DNA of 64,000 bases from Prorocentrum cordatum (Eukaryota; Sar; Dinophyceae; Prorocentrales; Prorocentraceae). The stretch lies in assembly GCA_963575745.1 (NCBI GenBank), contig CAUYUJ010014344.1, forward strand, positions 22,372-86,371, given 5' to 3'. Shown piece after piece: positions 23,101 through 29,940 of the stretch; positions within the stretch are counted from its first letter, which is position 1; each line of letters starts with the position of its first letter. The position numbers and the translations under genes were made by a program. Below the pieces are notes generated by a model. That model did not search any database and was not told where the DNA came from. It saw only the letters and a program-made list of their open reading frames with translations.

Positions 23101-23857
23101 CTTTGAAAAATGGAGGTCGCTTCTGTGGCACGACACGTGCGTTGTACCGACGGATTGGGAGGAGTTTGTGGAACACATATCACAGGTACCCAAAGTGGAG
23201 GATATGTTTGTGAGGAGGAGTAAGGAGAGGAGGATGGGAGGGTTTGCGAAGACACCGACAGATGACGAGTTGGCCCGACGTCTTGCAGTTATTAACGAAC
23301 AGACTACGATATGGGACCCTGGGATGGAAGGTATCGCTGTTGAAATGTGCGGAGACAGTAAAACGGTCGTACAATGGTTGAGGGGAGTCTGGGCTTGTGA
23401 CAACAGTGGGTATGCCAAACGGATCGCCAGGATACAAAATATCATGTATGACGTGAGTGAACAACACAACATACGATGCCCGACGTACGGTAGGGATTTC
23501 TGGAAACATATATATAGGGAAGCCAATGCCTATGCTGATGAGCTTACACACCATGCGAGAGAAGGAAACTGTTACAGAATTTACAAGCACGACTATATCA
23601 AACAGAACAGGACAAACATCAAATACATCAGAGGATGCTGGGATGGTGGAGTGAGCAGTGAGGGTGCTGCAGGAGGTCACTGGATCGAAGTTGCTCCAGA
23701 GAATGGCCCGTGGACACTCGTGAGCTCAGAAGCCTACATGTTTGATGTAGGAGCCACCGTGACGGAGGCAGAATTATCTGCTGCCGAGCGCCTGTGCACA
23801 GGTGTGGAGCACATTGTTAAAGAAATTTCCTCTGCAAAGCGGAGGAGGCGGATTTAA
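20123..23857 (+). CDS. LINE-2 ORF2: APE-like endonuclease, reverse transcriptase, permuted RNase H-like domain
   Basis: About 1244 residues are open after the ORF1 stop. Counting from the GTG at 20150 as residue 1, the endonuclease covers 1-250: TWN at 3-5, LQE at 28-30, GTDAQ at 131-135 (Q where N is expected), LDY near 203 and SDH at 242-244. The reverse transcriptase has GSDGLVAEILK, SWRKLCVQLIPK, motif A MDIKKAFDHV (D codon 21917), motif B RTGGKEGP, catalytic box WADN (22238-22249) and the later CDILGVKF. The C-terminal domain has RNase H motifs in permuted order: GDSKTVVQW (D 1069), REANAYADEL (D 1130), CWDGG (D 1165) and EAELSAAE (E 1208). No frameshifts are present, so it may be a young copy. 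It would nick DNA, copy element RNA at the target and possibly remove RNA. Confidence 0.9.
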   Translation, partial: RCQSATQLAVATWNVNMRNSELLPAMLEFCHYDVLCLQECQYMSSEAFEACGWQVRFSVCRRAAVAFRGPWAATISDSKCGERFAVVQFAFVVVSSVCLPTVQRGDDRLDEYCDVLAKLRACMQLCSEQYQGSKVLQFVGTDAQTELEPNLLGFTGEGLEEVWMRSEAKHHEERRDMLVRFLNHWGLCAANTYGVRQVTHRPWSTSSYSRVLDYVFVPTQFAGTEVARTNCSFECTVEFVDPTQDRASRYSDHAKVGVRIKHASVRKPFVRPRPPSLINWAPEDYESANVFSTLADVQVQRHMNQRGDINIQTVGQMLVSAAAMCRHTKGRADTKPIKKPDQLVDVEAELRRGVFGERRKQLLRRQKTLRRKFRREQLLKDSTGLKHGPRRCIKEMLCDGILTENKQRWVEELNKHVQRSYTCDGEGGAAKRDLHRLRTQWEAGGRTTNRVISMGVLLGARARLKGGTAAGSDGLVAEILKAIPWNALRLIRHSFQEIHDQKKSSPDSWRKLCVQLIPKMSMIQTFGETRAISLLSVMSKWYMACLLILVEEHGHIKKLATYGFQKSHKVHHMTAPLLHMTRHATLWGKGESVHMGIMDIKKAFDHVTVSMVIRAMEHLRYPTDLIIAIVEPMIGNTAVFDFQDVCSEEILYNKSVRTGGKEGPVLFNIVLEAIWASIAESWEACHSGVRLEGEGTQQALVNHYIWADNVVLLAASANQLRNMVSMLTVALRRAGMDWKIESLEYLVFGLRQNQGPQSLVCELGDDICARAGDPSLPYQLREAVVLPRKSECDILGVKFVTNPRDFHAVRHRIDAGRRCFYADMKFYRSRAVSMRGRFRRYQSRVQHIICHGCVGWSCNEHVLNILRSFEGRCLNTMRGLHRKETETWEEFRDRSTNRSREMFKEGGFKTLVEKVVRYNFEFAVEVSQYKCHMPSTVYSKSWQQTLRSMLHVSGEWTVQRDEMLAAVSRTMSREGTRRLRGRPRIVASSWHAPFEKWRSLLWHDTCVVPTDWEEFVEHISQVPKVEDMFVRRSKERRMGGFAKTPTDDELARRLAVINEQTTIWDPGMEGIAVEMCGDSKTVVQWLRGVWACDNSGYAKRIARIQNIMYDVSEQHNIRCPTYGRDFWKHIYREANAYADELTHHAREGNCYRIYKHDYIKQNRTNIKYIRGCWDGGVSSEGAAGGHWIEVAPENGPWTLVSSEAYMFDVGATVTEAELSAAERLCTGVEHIVKEISSAKRRRRI

Positions 23858-23917
23858 CTGGCTCTAGCCCTTAGGCTTGGGCGCACGCGCCCTGTGTAGC
23901 CTGACCAAACACCAAAC

Positions 23918-24235
23918 TTGAGATTTCGGAGAGCTACAGAGCTGATATTTATAGAAACAGATTCAGAAACATCAGGCGCGTTCGTGTGTTGCATCCAGAG
24001 GTCTGAACTTGGTCTCATACTCAAGCTAGGCTTGCAAACTATTTGTATCATTGGAGTCATTTTGACACATCCTCTCGGTTTCCTGTACTTAACTGAAGAT
24101 TCAGGAGAGCTACAGAGCTGGTGCGAATGTGAACCAATCAAGTATCATCCGGCGCGACCTTTCCTTGCATCGAGAGATCTGAACTTGGTCTGGTAGTCGA
24201 GCTAGGTCCACGAAACGGAGATGCAAAATGAATTA
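23918..24235 (+). repeat. Family B satellite, right flank of LINE-2
   Basis: About two monomers with GGAGAGCTACAGAGCTGAT and GCATCCAGAGGTCTGAAC. The sequence continues the monomer interrupted by LINE-2. It is non-coding. Confidence 0.7.
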
Positions 24236-25605
24236 TCCTGGCGAAGGACCCAACCAGATGCAGTTGCGAGTACCGCAATTGTGAGTATCTTCTTCGATGG
24301 CGCTCCCTATGGGGCCACGAACCGTATGAGGGGTGTGCCGAAATCTGTGCGGTGGGCGCATGGGGGCGCAGCCACTGGGGCCTTCGCTGGAGCTCCCTAT
24401 GGGGCCACGAAGCGTGTGAGGGGTGTGCCGAAATGGGTGCGGTGGGCGCATGGGGGCGCAGCCACTGGGGTGTGCGGTGGGCGCGCAGCCACTGGGGCCT
24501 TCGCTGGAGCTCCCTATGGGGCCACGAAACGTGTGAGGGGTGTGCCGAAATGGGTGCGGTGGGCGCATGGGAGCGCAGCCACTGGGGCCTTCGGTGGAGC
24601 TCCCTATGGGGCCACGAAACGTGTGAGGGGTGTGCCGAAATCTGTGCGGTGGGCGCATGGGAGCGCAGCCACTGGGGCCTTCGCTGGAGCTCCCTATGGG
24701 GCCACGAAACGTGTGAGGGGTGTGCCGAAATGGGTGCGGTGGGCGCATGGGAGCGCAGCCACTGGGGCCTTCGCTGGAGCTCCCTATGGGGCCACGAAAC
24801 GTGTGAGGGGTGTGCCGAAATGGGTGCGGTGGGCGCATGGGGCGCAGCCACTGGGGCCTTCGGTGGAGCTCCCTATGGGGCCACGAAACGTGTGAGGGGT
24901 GTGCCGAAATGGGCGGTGGGCGCATGGGAGCGCAGCCACTGGGGCCTTCGCTGGAGCTCCCTATGGGGCCACGAAACGTGTGAGGGGTGTGCCGAAATGG
25001 GTGCGGTGGGCGCATGGGAGCGCAGCCACTGGGGCCTTCGCTGGAGCTCCCTATGGGGCCACGAAACGTGTGAGGGGTGTGCCGAAATGGGTGCGGGGGC
25101 GCATGGGAGCGCAGCCACTGGGGCCTTCGGTGGAGCTCCCTATGGGGCCACGAAACGTGTGAGGGGTGTGCCGAAATGGGTGCGGGGGCGCATGGGAGCG
25201 CAGCCACTGGGGCCTTCGGTGGAGCTCCCTATGGGGCCACGAAACGTGTGAGGGGTGTGCCGAAATGGGTGCGGTGGGCGCATGGGGGCGCAGCCACTGG
25301 GGCCTTCGCTGGAGCTCCCTATGGGGCCACGAAACGTGTGAGGGGTGTGCCGAAATGGGTGCGGTGGGCGCATGGGAGCGCAGCCACTGGGGCCTTCGCT
25401 GGAGCTCCCTATGGGGCCGCGAAACGTGTGAGGGGTGTGCCGAAATGGGTGCGGTGGGCGCATGGGGGCGCAGCCACTGGGGCCTTCGGTGGAGCTCCCT
25501 ATGGGGCCACGAAACGAGGAGAGGAGAGGAGAGGAGGCGGAGGAGGAGAGGAGGAGACGCGGGGCACCGTCTCTTCAAAACGAGGACCCAACACCACAGG
25601 ATGGT
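24236..25605 (+). repeat. 90 bp minisatellite, about 14 copies, with conserved end modules
   Basis: The unit is about 90 bp with CTATGGGGCCACGAAACG, GTGTGCCGAAATGGGTGCGG and GCAGCCACTGGGGCCTTCG. Copies start near 24312, 24402, 24517, 24608, 24697 and on to 25502. Because the unit is a multiple of three, several frames on both strands stay open; the frames compete and none has a plausible start, so I read it as non-coding. It opens with GGACCCAACCAGATGCAGTT and closes with a purine tract and CGAGGACCCAACACCACAGG. Diverged relatives lie at 42790-43005 and 56925-57300. Confidence 0.85.
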
Positions 25606-26090
25606 TGGCGAAAAACGTTTTTTTTTTTTTTTTTTGTTTCCCCCCCCCCCCGATCTTTTGTCTTCACGCTTGAGGGAGCTTCTTCCGTGTGCTCCGAGCA
25701 GCGCCGCACGAGAAGGGAGCTCTACGAGGCTCCCGGCGGTTGCCTGGTTGACGGTTTACCGCCGGATCCCAGTTGGCCGACCCGACCAAAAGAGACAATG
25801 TGGCACATTTGGGTCGGTTTTGCTAAGATTTAAATGATTTTTGACAATTCATTTTGAGAAACCAGATTTTGCGCACCTGTACTGGGTCATGCCGCGTCTG
25901 CCAGTCAAATTCTCAGGTCTGTAGGTGCAGTATTACTATCAAAACACGTGGAGCAACCGACGTTGGATAAAAACAGAAAGACGCGATTTTTCGAGTTTTT
26001 CGTTTCTCGCTCCAAAAGCTTTCTTCATGTGTTCCGACGATCGCCGTGCAAGAAAAGAACCCTACGAGGTTCCCGGCGGTAACCAGATTG
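25606..26090 (+). repeat. C-like module and left half of the D hairpin target
   Basis: T and C runs at 25620-25652 are followed by GAGCTCTACGAGG and a D hairpin at 25733-25765. A C interior comes next, then CCTACGAGGTTCC and the left half of a second hairpin, CCGGCGGTAACCAGATTG, at 26073-26090. The right half of that hairpin is displaced to 34128-34142 by two insertions. Confidence 0.8.
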
Positions 26091-26120
26091 CCATTTTGGC
26101 TCAAGCCATTTTGGCTCAAG
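26090..26120 (+). other. Tandem relict dinoflagellate spliced leaders
   Basis: GCCATTTTGGCTCAAG (26090-26105) is followed without gap by CCATTTTGGCTCAAG (26106-26120). The first G is shared with the target duplication. These are the last 15-16 bases of the 22-base dinoflagellate spliced leader. Tandem partial leaders of this size are the known sign of an mRNA that was trans-spliced, retroposed and trans-spliced again at the AG inside the old leader. This gives the lineage of the organism. Confidence 0.93.
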
Positions 26121-28369
26121 CCGCATCGTGCGGACAGGAGATTTTGCCCCGCCAGATTTCGCTTCCCTCGTACATCTCTGTGTACCCAACGGGTGATCTG
26201 TCGGCGTTGGATTGATTTCTCTGTCTGATCAGTTGTTCTTGCGTGCCCCTTCCTTGTGCGGCATCATGACAGCGCAATTTTGTTCGATTAGTTCTGTTTC
26301 GACCAGTTGGAAAAGAAAAACGAGGAGAATCAAACTGGCGATTTGTAGACAAGCTGTATTTGATGTTATGCAGTTTAATGCTCGTGATCCATATTTTGTG
26401 GCTGATCCGAATACCTTCCCCGCGTTTGGCTGGTTTGATAACCTCGATGATTGTGCGCGAAGCCCATGCCCGTTTCAGGGGAACTCGGAGGAGCAGGTCA
26501 ATATTTTGTTGAGTTCCTTATCGCTGCCAGAGCCGAAGACCAGTGAGAAAGACAAGAAATCGGACTTGCATCTGATTGCTGAAGTTGCTTATGTTGATTC
26601 GCATAACCTTTGGTCGCCGGCTGGGTCTGATTATTCGCAGAGTCAGGAGGAGGAGGTTTCGTCACATCATGATGTTCCCGATTCAAATGTTCCCGCTGTT
26701 GACCCAGGTGTTCTGAAAGAGGAGTTGCATGATGAGGAGTTGCAGGATGTGGGGTTGCAGAATGAGGAGTTGCTGAATGAGCAGTTGCATTATTCTCATC
26801 TTACATATTATATGGCTTCACGCTCTGAAGTGTGCCACACTTCAGCTTCTGACGCAGACCCGGCTCGCCATGGAAAGGATTGGCAGGGGGATCTTAAGGA
26901 TTTCAAGGGCGAGGAGGAGGAGAATGTTCATGTTGAGTCTGTGGAGAGTTCTACGGCAGTTACTGCTGAAGAAGCGTCGCTTGCTTCTCAATCAAATGAT
27001 GCTGTACTGCACGCATTTCCCTTGGATTATTCTTTGCACTCAGCTCCTTTGGATTATTCTCTGCACTCAGTTCCTTTGGATTATTCTCGAGTGCAAAGGG
27101 AAGGTGGAGGCCCCGAGGCGCTGCCGTTGGCATCCTCGAAAACCCACGGAGAGTGCGAAGTTGACCAGCGTAAAGATAACTGTGCATCTTCCTCCCGGCT
27201 CTGTTCACATGAGTTGCAGAGCAATCGATCTGAGTGTCAGGCTGCCAGGGACTGGGCCCGTGCCAATGGCGATGCAGTTGCTCTTTGGCGGGAATTCGAA
27301 CGGCTCCCGAAAAATGAGTTTCATGCTCGGATCGAGGCGCTCAAGGCATACAAACTTCGAATGGGAATTGAGAGTCCCGAGGAGGCGCCGACTCCTGAGG
27401 GGGATGCTGGCCGTGGGAAAGGCCAGAGGCACTGCAGAAACAGGAGGCGGGCAAGGGCGAAGGATCAGGCAGTTCTAACTGGCTCTTCTATGTCAAAGTC
27501 GGCCCATCAATCTACTTGCGATCCTCCCCAACCTCCGTCCTCTTTTCACGATTCAGTTTCTCCCGCTCTACCCGCCCCAATTGTGCCCTTGTTGCCCGAA
27601 GGCGACAAGGAGACGGAGGTGGATGAGTTGCATAACTATCAATCAGAGTGCGATGAGGACGCTGATTCGGATGCGGCCTCCCACGCATGGGATAATATGG
27701 CCACCCAGCGAGTGAGGGCAAATTTTTACTTGAAGCAGGCTGCTCTGCAACGTTTCTGTGAGGCTTTGCGCCGTGATGGGGAGGAGGGCGCGGACATCCA
27801 GAGAACCTGTGGGCTGTGTCGGTTGGACAAGATAAGGATGCACCGTGTTGCTGGGTGGTGCTTCGGACATTGGCGGTGCTTGACATTCTACTCAAGTGGT
27901 GCTCAACGGTTGATGGAACAACGCTTGCAGAGCCACATTAGGAACCTTTGTGTAACCTTTTGGCCTTAACTGTGGCCTTAACTGGCGCCTGGCGCTGGAT
28001 ATACAACGTAAACATGAACTAGTCGGCCTCCACGGTTTCTTCGTTGGAGGGCGGTCTGTGGAAGTATATGCTGCTGATCGGCTGTTGCTTTGATCAATGC
28101 AGTAAAACGGCATTGTATGGCCGTGGAACACGTTTTGGGTAGCGTTTCAACCAGCTCTTACACCATTCTCTAACCTGTTCCAACACCTTTGCATTCTCAC
28201 ATGTTGTGCTGCATCCTTTTCCTTGTTCCTGCATCGTATTCCGATGCCTATGCCTCAGTGGCTCGGCAGTGTGATGATAAGAGGTGCCTTCTCTAGCTAC
28301 CCTGTGCTCCGTTTGGGAGTCTTAGGGCTCAGCTGTCACAGCTGTCCGCGCCCTGACTCAAACTCAAAA
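26091..28369 (+). mobile_element. Retroposed trans-spliced mRNA (retrogene)
   Basis: The insert starts with two relict spliced leaders and carries one long ORF and a 3' UTR of about 400 bp. It ends in ACTCAAACTCAAAAA. It is flanked by AACCAGATTG at 26081-26090 and again at 28370-28379, a 10 bp target duplication. The target is the spacer of a D hairpin. No reverse transcriptase is encoded, so it was probably moved in trans by LINE machinery. The A-rich tail resembles the LINE ends. Confidence 0.85.
26266..27969 (+). CDS. Retrogene protein, unknown function, C-terminal Cys/His cluster
   Basis: The ORF encodes 567 residues from the first ATG after the spliced leaders (MTAQFCSISS). The open frame starts slightly upstream at 26212. 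The N-terminus is basic (WKRKTRRIKL). The middle is acidic and contains tandem degenerate repeats: ELHDEELQD-like at about 150-170 and SLHSAPLDY-like units near 255-275. A basic patch (RNRRRARAKD) lies near 400. Near the C-terminus a cluster with C-x2-C-x13-C-x2-H-x2-C spacing (CGLCRLDK to CFGHWRC) could bind zinc. I do not recognise the family. It does not resemble the LINE ORF1 proteins. No internal stop or frameshift is present, so the insertion may be recent or the ORF maintained. Confidence 0.72.
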   Translation: MTAQFCSISSVSTSWKRKTRRIKLAICRQAVFDVMQFNARDPYFVADPNTFPAFGWFDNLDDCARSPCPFQGNSEEQVNILLSSLSLPEPKTSEKDKKSDLHLIAEVAYVDSHNLWSPAGSDYSQSQEEEVSSHHDVPDSNVPAVDPGVLKEELHDEELQDVGLQNEELLNEQLHYSHLTYYMASRSEVCHTSASDADPARHGKDWQGDLKDFKGEEEENVHVESVESSTAVTAEEASLASQSNDAVLHAFPLDYSLHSAPLDYSLHSVPLDYSRVQREGGGPEALPLASSKTHGECEVDQRKDNCASSSRLCSHELQSNRSECQAARDWARANGDAVALWREFERLPKNEFHARIEALKAYKLRMGIESPEEAPTPEGDAGRGKGQRHCRNRRRARAKDQAVLTGSSMSKSAHQSTCDPPQPPSSFHDSVSPALPAPIVPLLPEGDKETEVDELHNYQSECDEDADSDAASHAWDNMATQRVRANFYLKQAALQRFCEALRRDGEEGADIQRTCGLCRLDKIRMHRVAGWCFGHWRCLTFYSSGAQRLMEQRLQSHIRNLCVTFWP

Positions 28370-28379
28370 AACCAGATTG
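28370..28379 (+). other. Middle copy of the 10 bp target duplication
   Basis: AACCAGATTG separates the A-rich end of the retrogene from the 5' end of LINE-3. Identical copies lie at 26081-26090 and 34118-34127. Three copies around two inserts imply two successive insertions at the same site. Confidence 0.85.
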
Positions 28380-28389
28380 CCGGCTCAAG
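28380..28389 (+). other. Shortened spliced-leader end at the LINE-3 5' terminus
   Basis: CCGGCTCAAG follows the target duplication directly, exactly where CCATTTTGGCTCAAG follows it in the retrogene. The eight bases GGCTCAAG match the leader's 3' end, and five bases (ATTTT) are lost. Confidence 0.6.
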
Positions 28390-28842
28390 GCGGGAGCGCG
28401 GGAATCGAAATCTGGCGGGGCATTCCTTCACAACTCCGGCGGCCTCCCTCCTCTGGGCGCTGGTCTCCGCTCCCTCTGGGCGCGTCTCTTCTCCCTCTGG
28501 GCGCGCGCCCCCCCCGCGGGCGCCGCCATAGTATTTTGATTCTGGGAACTTCTAACCACGTCTTGGGACGAGCCTGAGGACCAGGCAAGGCTTCTGGATC
28601 AGTTGGGTCTTGGCAATTGGCTTGAGACCAGAGAGCAGTGGCTTCAGAGGCAGACTTCATTAGATCTCGACGACGACAGGCTCATCAGCCCAACTGTCCC
28701 CGTTATTCGTACAGAAGGTTATCACTTCGATGCAGTTCTCAGGGCTGCTTCTGCTCAACTACTTAAACGACGCAGAGAGGAACAGGGCTTTATAAAGCGT
28801 TGGAGTATCCCCGAAGATATCCTTAAAGGCGACGTCGGAATC
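28390..28842 (+). other. LINE-3 5' UTR
   Basis: About 450 bp lie between the leader remnant and the first in-frame ATG of ORF1. Part of it (from 28603) is open in the ORF1 frame. A segment CGAAATCTGGCGGGGCA at 28406-28422 is the reverse complement of 26145-26161 in the retrogene 5' UTR. I see no promoter motif. Confidence 0.5.
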
Positions 28843-29910
28843 ATGTCGAGCTCCGTGGATGCAGCTGCTGCTACTGCGGGTACCAAGAGACAGCGAGGTC
28901 CTGATGTCCAGGCGCGCAGGACCCAGACGCTTGCACAATTCACTGACCCCTTCCAGCGATTGGTGATCGAGGGGATGTTCAAACAGGAAGACGTAGGCGA
29001 CGACATCCGTGAGACTGTGGAGGCCACTAAGACAGACATCAAGAGGATGGACGGAGTTTTAGCAGAACACACTAAACGTATGGATGAAACGGATAAACGT
29101 ATGGATGAACTCGAGAAAACATTAAAAACGGTTCAGAATGGGAGTGCGGTATCTACCTTCAGTGCTGGGAGTGGCCCCGCTGATGGGGGCGGCGGAGGTG
29201 GCGGGGGCAGGAACCAGTTCTCTCCAACATACATCGAGGTCAAGGGGTGGGTCACGGATTGGGCCAATCATCAGAATCGTTGTGCTCAAATGTTGACTGC
29301 CGACGACGCCATGATACTCATTGACAATATATCCAAAGTTATTGCCTCAGATGACCAGGCCTTTCTTAGCAAGGAGGGGACAGAACGTATCAATGCAGGT
29401 CGATACATGTTCGGCAGTTGTCGCATCAAGTTTCTTCCATTCACGGATCGAGAGGTGTTATATCGCTTTCAGAAGCTCCTCAGGATCATTGTGACTCCCA
29501 CTGCACAGCGTGCCCCCTTGTCAGAAGGGGCGACTATTCCAGAACCCAGCGTGCTCATCGCGGGCATGACGCAGGTCATCGACCCGACTCAGCTACGTTT
29601 CAATATCGAATCAGCTCCTTGGAAGCGCGACCATGTTCGTGCAGTTGGTCGCTTCTGCGGGGCCTGGCGCAACGTGTGCCAGCGTCACGGATTGGTCCTG
29701 GAGGTGCGGGGAGAGGTCGGCCCCCCGAAATCGAACATGTGGGTCAAGGCTCAGGGCGACCGACTCCTCCGCCCGATCTGTATTGCTGAATTCGGAGCAG
29801 CCCAGACGTGGACTATCCTTGAGACGCAGTGGGGCCAGCTTCAGGTGAAGTTCCCAAGTCTGACGATCACAGCGACGGACTTCGAGGTCGAGGTCAATCG
29901 CAAGGTGTGA
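28843..29910 (+). CDS. LINE-3 ORF1 protein
   Basis: The ORF encodes 355 residues from the ATG at 28843 (MSSSVDAAAA). The frame is open upstream to about 28603. A basic stretch (TKRQRGPDVQARR) near residue 14 could be a nuclear signal. A coiled coil with clear heptads covers about 55-98 (ETVEATKTDIKRMD to MDELEKTLKTVQ). A linker with eight consecutive glycines follows near 113. The conserved domain starts at SPTYIEVKGW and contains GSCRIKFLPF, IESAPWKRDHVRAVGRF and EVGPPKSNMW, matching LINE-2 and the LINE-1 fragment. The likely role is RNA binding with ORF2, by analogy to other LINE ORF1 proteins. The ORF ends TGA then CCG, and the ORF2 frame continues. Confidence 0.85.
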   Translation: MSSSVDAAAATAGTKRQRGPDVQARRTQTLAQFTDPFQRLVIEGMFKQEDVGDDIRETVEATKTDIKRMDGVLAEHTKRMDETDKRMDELEKTLKTVQNGSAVSTFSAGSGPADGGGGGGGGRNQFSPTYIEVKGWVTDWANHQNRCAQMLTADDAMILIDNISKVIASDDQAFLSKEGTERINAGRYMFGSCRIKFLPFTDREVLYRFQKLLRIIVTPTAQRAPLSEGATIPEPSVLIAGMTQVIDPTQLRFNIESAPWKRDHVRAVGRFCGAWRNVCQRHGLVLEVRGEVGPPKSNMWVKAQGDRLLRPICIAEFGAAQTWTILETQWGQLQVKFPSLTITATDFEVEVNRKV

Positions 29911-29940
29911 CCGAATCGGCACCGGCTGTCGGGGATCAAG
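29908..29940 (+). promoter_or_regulatory. In-frame UGA-C junction between LINE-3 ORF1 and ORF2
   Basis: TGA (29908-29910) is followed by CCG. Ten sense codons without ATG (29911-29940) lead to LGCWN, the start of the endonuclease domain. The arrangement is the same as at 6137 and 20120. Readthrough is inferred, not shown. Confidence 0.6.

Larger units (their letters stand above)
18419..23917 (+). mobile_element. LINE-2: intact non-LTR retrotransposon
   Basis: The 5' end is TTGGCTCAAG (18419-18428), matching the last ten bases of the dinoflagellate spliced leader, followed by a 5' UTR with repeated GGTTCAAGACG. ORF1 and ORF2 are uninterrupted apart from the shared UGA between them. The 3' UTR is about 60 bp, with a hairpin (GGGCG pairing with CGCCC inside AGGCT/AGCCT) and an end CCAAACACCAAAC. 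It sits inside a family B satellite: the left flank GGTTTTC and right flank GGAGAGCTACAGAGCTGAT belong to one monomer. A target duplication is not clear. Confidence 0.88.

Noticed and set aside
22657-23526. 289-residue minus-strand ORF
   Set aside because: Antisense shadow of the intact LINE-2 ORF2.
24221-25673. ORFs of 200-320 residues on both strands over the 90 bp minisatellite
   Set aside because: Unit length divisible by three keeps several frames open at once; frames compete and none has a domain.
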